Below are positions 6,329 to 14,290 of a stretch of DNA of 32,361 nt, piece after piece. Under the pieces are notes generated by a model. It ran no database searches, was not told the origin of the DNA, and was given only the letters and a program-made list of their open reading frames with translations. The stretch's first letter is position 1. The number at the start of each line of letters is the position of its first letter. The DNA comes from a virus. The stretch is from positions 1 through 32,361 of IMG/VR virus record IMGVR_UViG_3300043773_000634. The stretch is one strand, 5' to 3'. Both the position numbers and the translations under genes were made by a program.

Positions 6329-6598
6329 TTAACCTACAAATAGATGTTTTATCCAAGCGAACAGTCCACCTCCCGAAGCCCCTGCGGCTGCGGCAAAGCC
6401 GATAACTTTAGCCCGTTCAACCTTCTGCGCTTGGATGTATTCTTGGTGTTCGTTAACCGTGTCAATCATTCCCTTATCGCCGTATTCCTTGTCCCCGATT
6501 AACTTCCGTTCGACCCGTTGCAGCCTGACCGCGTTATGTTGCTGACCGCGTTTTATTTCAGCCAGTTCAGCTATAATGATGTCGATTTTTTCGCTCAT
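6329..6598 (-). CDS. XhlA-like coiled-coil membrane protein
   Basis: This 89-residue protein begins with a coiled coil (about residues 2-32, with EIKRGQQHNAVRLQRVERKL), continues with a charged helix, and ends in one hydrophobic segment (VIGFAAAAGASGGGLFAWI). This coiled-coil-plus-tail-anchor layout is that of haemolysin XhlA-type proteins, which are often encoded near phage lysis genes and may assist the holin. The assignment is by layout and context only. It overlaps the next upstream gene by four bases. Confidence 0.55.
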   Translation of the reverse strand: MSEKIDIIIAELAEIKRGQQHNAVRLQRVERKLIGDKEYGDKGMIDTVNEHQEYIQAQKVERAKVIGFAAAAGASGGGLFAWIKHLFVG

Positions 6599-6822
6599 GC
6601 CACGTACTTTTTCAGTTCGTTATTTACCCATGCGTTAATGTCGGAATCTTCCCAAGTATCTGAGTAAGTAAACCCGTCGAGGGTAACACTAAACGAGGCG
6701 GAATCAACGGATAGTAACACATCAACTGAGCAGGTCTTTTCCGCGATGTTATCCACTACTTTAGTGATGCGAACAGTCGGGTCAGTTATTTGCGTTTTGA
6801 ATTGGCCAAAAGAATATATCAT
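6595..6822 (-). CDS. Small beta-rich hypothetical protein
   Basis: This 75-residue protein has alternating hydrophobic strands (TVRITKVVDN, CSVDVLLSVDSASFSVTLDGF) and a short C-terminal helix. It is linked by four-base overlaps to the large neck/tail protein upstream and to the XhlA-like gene downstream. It may be a minor structural protein, but no family is recognised. Confidence 0.6.
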   Translation of the reverse strand: MIYSFGQFKTQITDPTVRITKVVDNIAEKTCSVDVLLSVDSASFSVTLDGFTYSDTWEDSDINAWVNNELKKYVA

Positions 6823-8300
6823 AATCCTAAATCTGAGAGTGAGAAGATGCGGCAGTACATATAGTTGTTCGTTGTTGTCTTACCAACTTGCGCTATACCT
6901 CCTGCTGTTGTTGCTCCTGTGGTTAGCACCCTGTATGCGCTTGTACTTGTATCAGGCGATGTGGTGCTTGTCCACATAGCTGTGAACGATAGGTTGAAAG
7001 GCGTGTAGTTCAGCATACCACCTGAGTTTCCGTAGTTCATTAAACTTTGCGCCTGTTGCACGTTAGGGATATGCCAATCGGTAAAACCTCCAATACTAGC
7101 GGCCTCAGCAGCGTCAATAGAAGTGTTCCAGTTGGCAGTTGTAGCGGGGTTGTACCACATCAATCGACGCGACCAGTCAACTATTATTCCATTGGAATAT
7201 GTCTGACCGCCTAATGTATCTGTGAATCGGTTTGAGTTGCCGTAAGGGTTTTGCGCAGACAATACAACGAATGACAATAATGAACCTTGCTCGATGTCTC
7301 CATCGTCGCCAGTACGGTAGGATATTGTCTGACCTGTTTTAATGTCCAATAACGCGGTTAAGTTATCCTTTTGGGTAAAGGTTAGCCCATCGTCAACATC
7401 GTTCAACTGAGAAGCTGATAACGCGGGAATAAGTGTTGCGCTAAAGTTTATACCTGCCGCCTTGCTCGAAGTGGTGTTATCCGTGTCGGTGAATGTGATG
7501 TCGTTAACCGTAACGTTGCCACCAATGATAGGTGACACAAGCCCTGAGCCTATTGTGGTGTTAGCTGAGTTCTTGACCGTTGCTGTTACATCATTAAGAG
7601 TGATGATGGTACTAACATCGGGGTCAATGAAATATGAAACTTCCTGCCCGTCTTCGTCTCTTACATACACTTCGATTTCACCACAACCTCCGCCTTCACA
7701 AAACGCCGCTTCCAAGTCCAGTTCCTGTTGTTCGGTTAGGTTGTCGAGTACGGATGTGTCAGAGAAATCATACGTTGGTAAGATACATTCATTTAGTTGA
7801 TCGGTTGTTAACTGATTAAGTAATACCTCACACGCATCCTGTGGTGTTTGCGTTTCAAGAGGTATCTCACAAAGCCCATACGATGCGACTTCAACTTGCA
7901 AATCCATAACACACCCTGCACATTTATCGAGGAATGCGTTATTTATCGGTGTTATTGTCGGGTCACTCAACACATCAACGTCAACATCACTACCGTCTTT
8001 GAAATATCGGTAGATATCGTTGAGTATTAAGTCCGCATCCGACACGATTGTGTTCACGTTGTTGCGCGATTGCATTATTTGGTCAGCGCAATAGATGCGA
8101 ATGGTGAATGTGTTGATGTTTTCACCTACTACTTTACTAACTGGCACTACATAGATGAAAGGAAATAGGTTATCTGTTGCCTCGAAGTCACCTATCTGTT
8201 CTTCAAAGTCAAAGCCATAACGCTTAATCTGATAGTGAAGGTCACAGAAATCCTTGATTTTTTTCAGTAGCTTGATATATGATACGCTGATAGCTGCCAT
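6819..8300 (-). CDS. Neck/tail structural protein with C-terminal Lcl/DUF1566-like domain
   Basis: This is a 493-residue composite protein. Residues 1-160 form a compact alpha/beta unit (KKIKDFCDLHYQIKRYGF, then FIYVVPVSKVV, TIRIYCADQI) that resembles small tail-terminator or neck proteins. It is followed by a cysteine-containing linker (DKCAGCVMDLQV, EGGGCGEI) and repetitive Thr/Asn-rich strands (about 205-340). The last 130 residues carry IVDWSRRLMWYNP, GGFTDWHIPNVQQAQSLM and AMWTSTTSPDTSTSAYRVL. This follows the Lcl/DUF1566 pattern (W..A, GG..WR.P....L, WSST), a C-type-lectin-like fold often found in adhesins. The protein probably attaches to the virion at the neck or tail and displays a receptor- or glycan-binding head. 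It overlaps the connector gene by one base. Confidence 0.6.
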   Translation of the reverse strand: MAAISVSYIKLLKKIKDFCDLHYQIKRYGFDFEEQIGDFEATDNLFPFIYVVPVSKVVGENINTFTIRIYCADQIMQSRNNVNTIVSDADLILNDIYRYFKDGSDVDVDVLSDPTITPINNAFLDKCAGCVMDLQVEVASYGLCEIPLETQTPQDACEVLLNQLTTDQLNECILPTYDFSDTSVLDNLTEQQELDLEAAFCEGGGCGEIEVYVRDEDGQEVSYFIDPDVSTIITLNDVTATVKNSANTTIGSGLVSPIIGGNVTVNDITFTDTDNTTSSKAAGINFSATLIPALSASQLNDVDDGLTFTQKDNLTALLDIKTGQTISYRTGDDGDIEQGSLLSFVVLSAQNPYGNSNRFTDTLGGQTYSNGIIVDWSRRLMWYNPATTANWNTSIDAAEAASIGGFTDWHIPNVQQAQSLMNYGNSGGMLNYTPFNLSFTAMWTSTTSPDTSTSAYRVLTTGATTAGGIAQVGKTTTNNYMYCRIFSLSDLGL

Positions 8301-8809
8301 TAGATGAACATGAAGTCAGATTCATAATTTCCGTGAGTTGTGTCGGTAGCTTTTATGTCGCTATCGCGGTTATTTTCGGAGGTAAAATTTGCGAATAGCG
8401 ATTTATTTTCCTGCAGATATTTTATCACACGGTTCGTGTAGAACTCAGCCTTTTGATTGTACTGACGCATGGCGAATGATAACTCAGAGGCTTCCACGCC
8501 TTCGGAATTTTCCCCGCTTTCGCGCTGAATACCTTTGTTTGTTATCTTACGTGATAGCGCATAAGACGCATCAGCGGCAGCCCTCCACGCGATGACCATT
8601 TGAATCTTACCAACTAGCACTTGCTCGTTAGCTGATAGAGTTTGCGCATTGTATTTGGTAAGTAAGTCCGTATAGAAATACGTTCCAAGTAACGATTGCG
8701 CCCACATATCGGAGGCTGTACGGATGAACGGTTGAAAATCGCGCGTATCAGCGTTAGCACCTACGTTCGTGGTGTTCTTTAGCAGCGTATCTGTAACAAA
8801 ATAAATCAT
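8300..8809 (-). CDS. Head-tail connector-like protein (DUF6712-like)
   Basis: This 169-residue, largely helical protein has FQPFIRTASDMWAQSLLG and KIQMVIAWRAAADASYAL helices. That pattern is typical of a family of Bacteroidota phage proteins (DUF6712) encoded just after the portal and thought to be head-tail adaptors. The gene starts inside the last codons of the portal gene and ends where the neck/tail protein starts. The position directly downstream of the portal supports a connector role. The name is from memory of the pattern, not a search. Confidence 0.6.
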   Translation of the reverse strand: MIYFVTDTLLKNTTNVGANADTRDFQPFIRTASDMWAQSLLGTYFYTDLLTKYNAQTLSANEQVLVGKIQMVIAWRAAADASYALSRKITNKGIQRESGENSEGVEASELSFAMRQYNQKAEFYTNRVIKYLQENKSLFANFTSENNRDSDIKATDTTHGNYESDFMFI

Positions 8810-9978
8810 TGTGCCGCTCCTTTCTCAACAATAACATCACCGATGATTTGGTAATTCACAATAGATATTTTTGCTTTCACGCCTGACAAATTAATGAGGT
8901 CATCGAAGATATTTTGCACCACTTCACGGGTCGGCATTACGAAATTCTTTTCCCAAATAACGTAAGCCTGTTTAATATCAGTTCCTGAGCCTAACTTACC
9001 GCTAACACGGATACCCATGAGGATTGGGTCGATGGTGTGCGCTTGACAAATCTTCTCATCAATACGTCCATCAGTCTGAATGAACAGTTGGTCGTTGTTG
9101 TTTGTCGGTATTGGTTCTAATACTGGCATTTGGTCAGCAGAATTAGCGAATACCGCGAACACACGACCTGCACTTGGCGCACCTTTAGCCTTTTCAATGC
9201 TTTCTTTGATGGCGTTTTGCTCCTCTTTACTTGCAGGTTTCTTCGGGAATTTAATCATCACCGAAGCAAACACGGAATTCTGAATATTACTCTTATGCAA
9301 GTACGACATTTCACCGTCAAGGAATACCCAATTTAAACACGATGTATATTGAGGAATAGGGTATGGAAAATCACCGATAGAATCTAATTCGTAACAGTAG
9401 ATTTGTTTTGATTCTGTATTCTCAGGATGGTAAGGCTTATACCATTTCTTCGCCAGTTCAGTTGACCAATCATCCGCAATAAAATACAAGGACTTGTCGC
9501 GGTTAGTACGTACTTTCTCAGGCGATATGCGCTCGTATTTAACGGCCTTTTTATCCTTAACAGTTAACAGGAAATAACATCTACCGTGCATCACAATATC
9601 ACGGGTCACAAGGTCTTTAATTCGCTTGATGTTGTTGCGTGAGTTGAACATTTTCCATTCAACTATTTCACGCTGATTCATGTTTGTCTCATCAACTTCG
9701 ATTCCTCCACCGATAACGCTGCGCACTTTGAACTCAATGATAGACGAATGCAACGGGCTGATGTAGTACATCTGATTCATCAGTTGTGGGTATAGGTTAT
9801 CCCCACCGAAATAAATCATTCCCTTATCACCTGTGATGCGGTTGTTGATATACGGTAACGATAAGTTACCTTCGCCAACTTCCATAAATGGCGTAGAGAA
9901 TTTACTAAGCGTTGAATAGTTTTCTACCGTTGCAGCAGGTTGCTGAGGCGGTGAGAAGAATTTCATTAATCTACTCAT
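8806..9978 (-). CDS. Phage portal protein
   Basis: This protein of about 390 residues should form the dodecameric portal ring at one capsid vertex, through which DNA is packaged and ejected. Visible are an N-terminal clip-like arm (MSRLMKFFSPPQQP), the conserved SPLHSSIIEFKVRSVIGGG segment, a wing with TRDIVMHGRCYFLL and YERISPEKVR, and a C-terminal stem (IDEKICQAHTIDPILMG). The start at 9978 (MSRLM) overlaps the preceding stop by eight bases. A reading from 10005 adds nine residues inside the upstream gene. The portal is downstream of capsid and tail tube here rather than next to the terminase. Confidence 0.8.
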   Translation of the reverse strand: MSRLMKFFSPPQQPAATVENYSTLSKFSTPFMEVGEGNLSLPYINNRITGDKGMIYFGGDNLYPQLMNQMYYISPLHSSIIEFKVRSVIGGGIEVDETNMNQREIVEWKMFNSRNNIKRIKDLVTRDIVMHGRCYFLLTVKDKKAVKYERISPEKVRTNRDKSLYFIADDWSTELAKKWYKPYHPENTESKQIYCYELDSIGDFPYPIPQYTSCLNWVFLDGEMSYLHKSNIQNSVFASVMIKFPKKPASKEEQNAIKESIEKAKGAPSAGRVFAVFANSADQMPVLEPIPTNNNDQLFIQTDGRIDEKICQAHTIDPILMGIRVSGKLGSGTDIKQAYVIWEKNFVMPTREVVQNIFDDLINLSGVKAKISIVNYQIIGDVIVEKGAAQ

Positions 9979-10312
9979 AAACAGTTCCAGTTGTGTTAGC
10001 GTCAATCACATTCAATATACCTTCTTCGAGCGCATCACCAACGATGGCGGCTGGGTTAGTGGTGACGGTTGCGGTTTGATAAACTCTGTACGTATATTGA
10101 CCTGCTGCGAGTGTCACTGTTACACCTTCTTTGATTTCAAAATGATTGAAACGTTCAGGGTATGCCGACACGTCAGGCGTGGTGAAATATACAGGTGATG
10201 GGTTTGTCAGATCGCGGATAACTTCAAATAAGTATGACGGACTTGTCAGCGTTGCCGATTCACTCAGCGTTAGCACAACATCGTTTTCATCACCTTTGTA
10301 AAGCACTATCAT
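9971..10312 (-). CDS. Small beta-rich structural protein
   Basis: This 113-residue protein looks like a single beta sandwich: GDENDVVLTLSESATL, YLFEVIRDL, HFEIKEGVTVTL, GQYTYRVYQTATV. The 'ndvvltLsE' start is a common pattern in small phage virion proteins. It is the first gene after the tail-tube terminator and is coupled to the portal gene. Its role may be head decoration or a minor neck part. No firm family is assigned. Confidence 0.55.
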   Translation of the reverse strand: MIVLYKGDENDVVLTLSESATLTSPSYLFEVIRDLTNPSPVYFTTPDVSAYPERFNHFEIKEGVTVTLAAGQYTYRVYQTATVTTNPAAIVGDALEEGILNVIDANTTGTVYE

Positions 10313-10351
10313 ACCTATTAATGTATTTCAGTAAAAAATTGTAGCAAAAGA

Positions 10352-10376
10352 AAAGGGCTACCATAAGCAGCCCTTT
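10352..10376 (-). terminator. Intrinsic terminator after tail-tube gene
   Basis: On the minus strand AAAGGGCT, a 9-base loop, and AGCCCTTT form a perfect 8-bp stem, followed by TCTTTTGC and later a T-run. It lies 20 bases after the stop of the tail-tube gene. It probably trims the highly expressed capsid/tail-tube transcript, with partial read-through to the portal operon. Confidence 0.75.
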
Positions 10377-10395
10377 CCAATTCAAAGTGTTTCGT

Positions 10396-10914
10396 TTAAG
10401 AGTTCACAGAAGTGAGTGTAGCAGCAGCAGCCGAATCCAACTCATACGCCCATGATTCGTATTCACCTAAGAAGGTTACATCGAAGTTCGAGCCGTCAGC
10501 CTTAGCAGTTCCTGAACCGCCTGTGCCTCCGTTGAGTTGCATATATTCAAACCACCAGTACTTACCATTTGCATCAAGCACCACGATAGTAAGGTAACGC
10601 TGACCTTCACCTGCAATGTTCAACTGTCTTGCCTTAGCTGCATCCTTGCGGTGGAACTTAAGAGAAAGTAAGTTGCTGATGAAAGATGACCCGTTAGTCA
10701 TGTCCTTGGTTACAGTCTCCACGTAGTTCGACACGTTGCGTTTCACTTCGTATTCAACGAATGCAACGGTGTTGGTGAAGTCTGTAATTTCCCAGTTGGC
10801 AGTATCAACGGTTTTACCTGTGATGTTGTCTTGGTCATTTACCCACACTTGAACGATGCCACCGAGGTTGTTCTCGCATGACTTCGTGATAGCTACTAAA
10901 GAATTACAAGCCAT
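10396..10914 (-). CDS. Major tail tube protein
   Basis: This 172-residue, beta-rich protein with a Gly/Ala-rich C-terminus most likely forms the tail tube. Evidence is its length, the alternating strands (GIVQVWVND, TVAFVEYEVKRNV, RYLTIVVLDANGKYWWFEYM), its position directly after the major capsid gene, and the flanking hairpins that mark a highly expressed unit. The phrase NGGTGGSGTAKADGSNFDVTF is typical of tail-tube proteins of Bacteroidota phages with a 'GsG...dgs.y.ltl.g' pattern (shown here split in concept, not as a database match). A decoration protein is the main alternative. Confidence 0.65.
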   Translation of the reverse strand: MACNSLVAITKSCENNLGGIVQVWVNDQDNITGKTVDTANWEITDFTNTVAFVEYEVKRNVSNYVETVTKDMTNGSSFISNLLSLKFHRKDAAKARQLNIAGEGQRYLTIVVLDANGKYWWFEYMQLNGGTGGSGTAKADGSNFDVTFLGEYESWAYELDSAAAATLTSVNS

Positions 10915-10931
10915 AGTTTTTAAGTGTATTA

Positions 10932-10953
10932 AAGGGAGGTGTTACCCTCCCTT
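10932..10953 (-). terminator. Hairpin between capsid and tail-tube genes
   Basis: AAGGGAGG and CCTCCCTT form an 8-bp stem with a 6-base loop in the 51-base gap between the capsid stop and the tail-tube start. On the minus strand it is followed only by TTAATAC, so it lacks a good T-run. It may be a weak terminator or a stabilising or processing hairpin that sets the capsid to tail-tube mRNA ratio. Confidence 0.5.
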
Positions 10954-10965
10954 ATTGGTTAATGA

Positions 10966-11928
10966 TTAGGATTGTTTTGCGATACCGTAGGTTACGATTT
11001 CAGACGGGTTAACATAGTTAACACCGAATTTGAACGCACCGATTGCGCGGATTTTACGGTCACCAGTTGTCTTGCTCATGTCGATAGTTTGCAGAGATTC
11101 TGCATCGCTAACGAGGTCAGTCAAGAAGATGAAGTTATCGGACAATGAAGCCATCATCACGTAGTCAGAGATTCCTTCGCACACGGTCAAGGTGTACCCC
11201 AAGAATTTCAAGTCAGCATCTTTGGTGGTGTATGCCTCAGTAGATGCAGTTGCAACCGCTAAACGGTAAGCATCAGCAACAACAGGCGATACCATCCAAA
11301 GGATTTGTGCTTTCTTTTTCTTAAGTGCTTTCGGGATTGCGTTGTAAACTTTCGTCAACTCAGCAACTACGTTAGAAGAGGTAACGGTAGTACCTGTGAT
11401 ACGGTTAACACCTGTTACGATACCATCTTCAAATGCGAATTGTTTTTCCAAACCATCGCACAATTCAAGGTAGTCGTTAGTGTTCCCATCGGTGTCACCT
11501 TGGAAGGTCAACACTTCAAGTTCTTCGTTTACTTTCTTACGAAGTTCTTCGTAGAAGTGAGTGGCAAACTGTGCCATGCTTCCACCTGACATGAAATCAC
11601 CGGGAGCAGAGCCGGGTTTCATCCAGTCAGCAAGGAATGAAGTTTCGATGTCATCTTGACAAATCTCAACTCCGATTTGGAATTTGCATGGTTCCATTTC
11701 CTTAGCGGAAAGTGTTTGGTTGGTAGCCGCGAAGTCGCAACCTGCTTCTTGCAGTACGTCAGCGAACAACACGTTAGCGATTTTCGTTTTCTCCTTAATG
11801 TTCAGGAGTTGGCGGAATCGTGCTGTAGAGCGATCGGAAAGGAGTGTCTTAGCGTAGAACTCCTTTGGATTCACTTGCAAAAGAGCGGATGAAGCTACGC
11901 TCAAATCAAATAGATACTTCTTTGCCAT
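10966..11928 (-). CDS. Major capsid protein (HK97-like fold)
   Basis: This 320-residue protein probably builds the icosahedral head. Support comes from its size, its position directly after the protease/scaffold gene, and features of HK97-fold capsids. It has an N-terminal arm with FYAKTLLSDRSTARFRQL, an E-loop-like region (KFQIGVEICQDDIET), a long spine helix (YEELRKKVNEELEVLTFQGD), an A-domain (VYNAIPKALKKKKAQILWMVSP) and a closing strand with RAIGAFKFGVNYVNPSEIV. Only seven bases separate it from the protease gene. A short N-terminal arm suggests the scaffold function is supplied by the neighbouring protease-scaffold protein. Confidence 0.85.
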   Translation of the reverse strand: MAKKYLFDLSVASSALLQVNPKEFYAKTLLSDRSTARFRQLLNIKEKTKIANVLFADVLQEAGCDFAATNQTLSAKEMEPCKFQIGVEICQDDIETSFLADWMKPGSAPGDFMSGGSMAQFATHFYEELRKKVNEELEVLTFQGDTDGNTNDYLELCDGLEKQFAFEDGIVTGVNRITGTTVTSSNVVAELTKVYNAIPKALKKKKAQILWMVSPVVADAYRLAVATASTEAYTTKDADLKFLGYTLTVCEGISDYVMMASLSDNFIFLTDLVSDAESLQTIDMSKTTGDRKIRAIGAFKFGVNYVNPSEIVTYGIAKQS

Positions 11929-11935
11929 GTGGTTT

Positions 11936-12916
11936 TTATTTTTCGGTTTCTGATTTTACAATTGTGTTTTCATAGAACGCCATAAACTTTTCGTGTGCGC
12001 TCATTTCTGTTTTCGCAGGTTCTTTGATTTCCTCCTCAACGGCAGGTTCACCTTCTGCGAGTTGTTTGGTTTCTGCGATGATGGAGGTCAACTCATCAAT
12101 CATAGGTTTAATCAACGCCATGATTTCGGCTTTCTGTGCATCGGTCAATGCGCCTGATGTTTCACCTTCAGGTGCGGGTGTTTCGGCAGCAGCAACTTCT
12201 TCGGCAGGTGCATCTTCGGTCGGTTTTTCTTCCTCGGTAGGTGCGGCAGTTTCGGCCATTTCTTCTTCCTTAACTTCGGTAAACTCACCATTAACAACGG
12301 TGTAAATCATCTTACCGATTTTATGTTCACCGTCAGGGAGTGTGATTTTTTTTTCCATTTTTATTTCGGGTTTTTGTTCACTCATTTTTAGCCCAAGGAA
12401 TCCCTCTACGGAATAACCCACCTGACCATTTGCCACTAGCGATTCGTAGTACGCAGGGTCAGTAACCTGAGACACTACGAATAAAGTGCCTTTAGGACAC
12501 TCGATACCGAATGTTGAATAAGACTTATCCTGTTTTGGGTTCTCCACTAACCATGCTTCTAAGATGTACGCAGGTACTTTCTTTTCCGCGTTATGTTCTA
12601 AGTTGAACAAGTCGCGGTTAGTTAGGTTCTCCATGAAGCGTGAGTAGATTTTCTCAATCTCATCTTCGGTAAACTTCACGTAGTGTTCACCCATGTCCTC
12701 ATCAGCCTTGCGGTAGATTTCCATCGGAATCATTGCAGGTGCTGCGATGCGATACTTTACGTTATCTGAAAAGAACTGTTTTGTTTCCGCTTCAAACGCT
12801 ACACCTTTAACCTTGATAGCAGGTATAGCTGTATAGGCGAACATATCAATTCCGAGCGGTTGCCCTTCATCGTTCGTGCCTTCGATGTCAACTTCGTAAA
12901 CGGGAACTTTTTCCAT
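11936..12916 (-). CDS. XkdF-like prohead protease fused to scaffold domain
   Basis: This 326-residue protein has two parts. Residues 1-185 resemble the XkdF/U35-type prohead serine protease: VKFTEDEIEKIYSRFMENL, then LEHN with the likely catalytic histidine, the conserved YSTFGIECPKGTLFVVSQV strand block, and GYSVEGFLGL with the likely nucleophilic serine. Residues 190-326 are highly acidic and rich in Ala, Pro and Glu, with a helical stretch (ALTDAQKAEIMALIKPMIDE), as expected of an internal scaffold. After assembly the protease should digest the scaffold. The gene is the first of the capsid operon and is transcribed away from the tail-chaperone genes. Confidence 0.75.
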   Translation of the reverse strand: MEKVPVYEVDIEGTNDEGQPLGIDMFAYTAIPAIKVKGVAFEAETKQFFSDNVKYRIAAPAMIPMEIYRKADEDMGEHYVKFTEDEIEKIYSRFMENLTNRDLFNLEHNAEKKVPAYILEAWLVENPKQDKSYSTFGIECPKGTLFVVSQVTDPAYYESLVANGQVGYSVEGFLGLKMSEQKPEIKMEKKITLPDGEHKIGKMIYTVVNGEFTEVKEEEMAETAAPTEEEKPTEDAPAEEVAAAETPAPEGETSGALTDAQKAEIMALIKPMIDELTSIIAETKQLAEGEPAVEEEIKEPAKTEMSAHEKFMAFYENTIVKSETEK

Positions 12917-12972
12917 TTACTTACAAATGGAATATTTATAATTTTTGTGTTACTTTGTGCCAAACGTAAACT
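12917..12972. promoter_or_regulatory. Divergent intergenic region, candidate bidirectional promoter
   Basis: These 56 AT-rich bases separate the capsid operon (minus) from the chaperone-like genes (plus). TTACTTTG at 12950-12957 on the plus strand, and TCCATTTG on the minus strand (12924-12931), each match the Bacteroidota -7 element TAnnTTTG at all but one position. Neither has a clear -33 element. The minus element would place the start almost at the ATG. A promoter for the plus strand is needed somewhere here, so the region is likely regulatory even if the exact boxes are uncertain. Confidence 0.35.
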
Positions 12973-13554
12973 ATGATACAGGTAAGAAATGAAACCATGC
13001 GCAACGCTCCGCATGAAATGACAATTGGTGATTTCGAGAAAGTCACCACCGCACTAAACGATAAGACTGACGGCATCATTGACCGATACGCCAAGGTGTT
13101 CCACATCCTAGGGTTGAGCAAAGACTTAATCGAAGACTTAGAATCCGATGAGTTCAACGCGCTTATTCGCGAGTTCACCGACCAATCGAAAGCAGTACCG
13201 AGTGAGTGTGTCCCCTCGATTGAAATAGACGGGGTTAAGTATGTTGCCTTTACAGATAGCCTAAAAATTAAGGTCAAGGACATGAAGCTGATTGAAAAGT
13301 TCGTCGGCATCGGCACGTCATGGGTTGCTGAGATGATGGGTGTACTGTTTAAGAAGGAAGGACTTAGCAACATTGAACACTATGACGTTAACCACATCAA
13401 GCATAAGGCTAAGATGTTCCGCGAGAAGGTGACGGCAGACGTTGCGTTCCCTTACATGATGGAGTTGAGTGGTCGAATGGTGCAATCATTACAGAAAGAA
13501 ACAAATGCAGATAAAACAACTACTACCGAAGGAGTGGTCAGAACTATCGACTGA
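12973..13554 (+). CDS. Probable tail assembly chaperone-like protein (first of pair)
   Basis: This 193-residue, mostly helical acidic protein contains HEMTIGDFEKVTTALNDKTD followed by a helical bundle (IIDRYAKVFHILGLSKDLIE) and an SLKIKVKDMKLIEKFVGIG segment. The next gene carries the same MTIG(D/E)F pattern and a similar order of helices, so the two appear to be paralogues. A pair of overlapping acidic helical genes near the capsid, tail-tube and tape-measure genes is what tail assembly chaperones (G/GT-type) look like. The role is inferred. Unusually, it faces against all other structural genes. It overlaps the next gene by 50 bases in another frame. Confidence 0.55.
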   Translation: MIQVRNETMRNAPHEMTIGDFEKVTTALNDKTDGIIDRYAKVFHILGLSKDLIEDLESDEFNALIREFTDQSKAVPSECVPSIEIDGVKYVAFTDSLKIKVKDMKLIEKFVGIGTSWVAEMMGVLFKKEGLSNIEHYDVNHIKHKAKMFREKVTADVAFPYMMELSGRMVQSLQKETNADKTTTTEGVVRTID

Positions 13555-14290
13555 TAGGTTTATCGAGTTTAAGCAGTTAAATCCCGAAGAATTTACATCG
13601 GTTATCGAGTACCGCATCGCTCAATTGTGTGTGTTGCTCGATACCGATACTACGGAATTTGATTTCGATGAACTTTACGACACCGAACTGGAGGAAATCA
13701 TGGATGGTATACGTTTTATTAAGCGTGAACCGCGTGGTAATCTTAGAAAATCTATCAACGGATTAATGTTTAAGCCCGTCGAGACCATGACCATCGGTGA
13801 ATTTATCGACGTGTCCACACTCATGCAGGACTTTTATCAGAACTTCACGCAGATTCTTTGCTATGCCTACCGAGGTACGGACGAAAACGCATGGGGAAAG
13901 GTAATCTATCAGCCTATTGATACGATACCATTCGATGATAGACGAAGGATGTTCGATAAACTTTCCATAGACCAAACATACCCAGCTGTTAACGCATGGG
14001 TTGACCGCGTTCAATGGTTCATAACAGAATACACAGGGCTATTTGATACCGACCCTGAGCAGATCGCGGAGGAGGATTTGAAAGAGATGGACGCGGAAGA
14101 AAAGAAAGTCGCGCAGCAGCAGAACAAGTTCCAAAAATGGGCGTGGGAGAAAACAATCCACGACCTATGCGATGGCGATTTGACGAAGTTCGACGAGGTT
14201 ACGGATATGCCCGCAACATTCGTATTCAACATGATGTCTATGCGTTCTGATTTGGGTATCTCAGGTGGTAAATCTCATCCGCAATTTTAA
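13505..14290 (+). CDS. Probable tail assembly chaperone-like protein (second of pair)
   Basis: This is a 261-residue protein if it starts at the ATG at 13505 (MQIKQLLPKEWSELS). The open frame extends to an ATG at 13469. It has two copies of an 'f..f..L......... ...i..L' helical pattern: DRFIEFKQLNPEEFTSVIEY and TMTIGEFIDVSTLMQDFYQN. The second resembles the segment in the preceding protein. The C-terminus has a Gln/Lys-rich helix (KKVAQQQNKFQKWAWEKTIH) and ends near MSMRSDLGI. The frame is +1 to the upstream gene and no clear slippery sequence is present, so separate initiation is more likely than frameshifting. The 3' end overlaps the convergent glycosyltransferase gene by 53 bases. Confidence 0.55.
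   Translation: MQIKQLLPKEWSELSTDRFIEFKQLNPEEFTSVIEYRIAQLCVLLDTDTTEFDFDELYDTELEEIMDGIRFIKREPRGNLRKSINGLMFKPVETMTIGEFIDVSTLMQDFYQNFTQILCYAYRGTDENAWGKVIYQPIDTIPFDDRRRMFDKLSIDQTYPAVNAWVDRVQWFITEYTGLFDTDPEQIAEEDLKEMDAEEKKVAQQQNKFQKWAWEKTIHDLCDGDLTKFDEVTDMPATFVFNMMSMRSDLGISGGKSHPQF

Noticed and set aside
6819-8300. Target gene of a diversity-generating retroelement
   Set aside because: The C-terminal domain resembles the right fold, but no reverse transcriptase gene or second near-copy of the 3' end was seen anywhere in the window.
13469-13554. Programmed -1 frameshift joining the two chaperone-like genes
   Set aside because: The second frame is +1 relative to the first, so a -1 slip would not reach it, and no slippery heptamer is evident. 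A separate ATG at 13505 explains the second gene.
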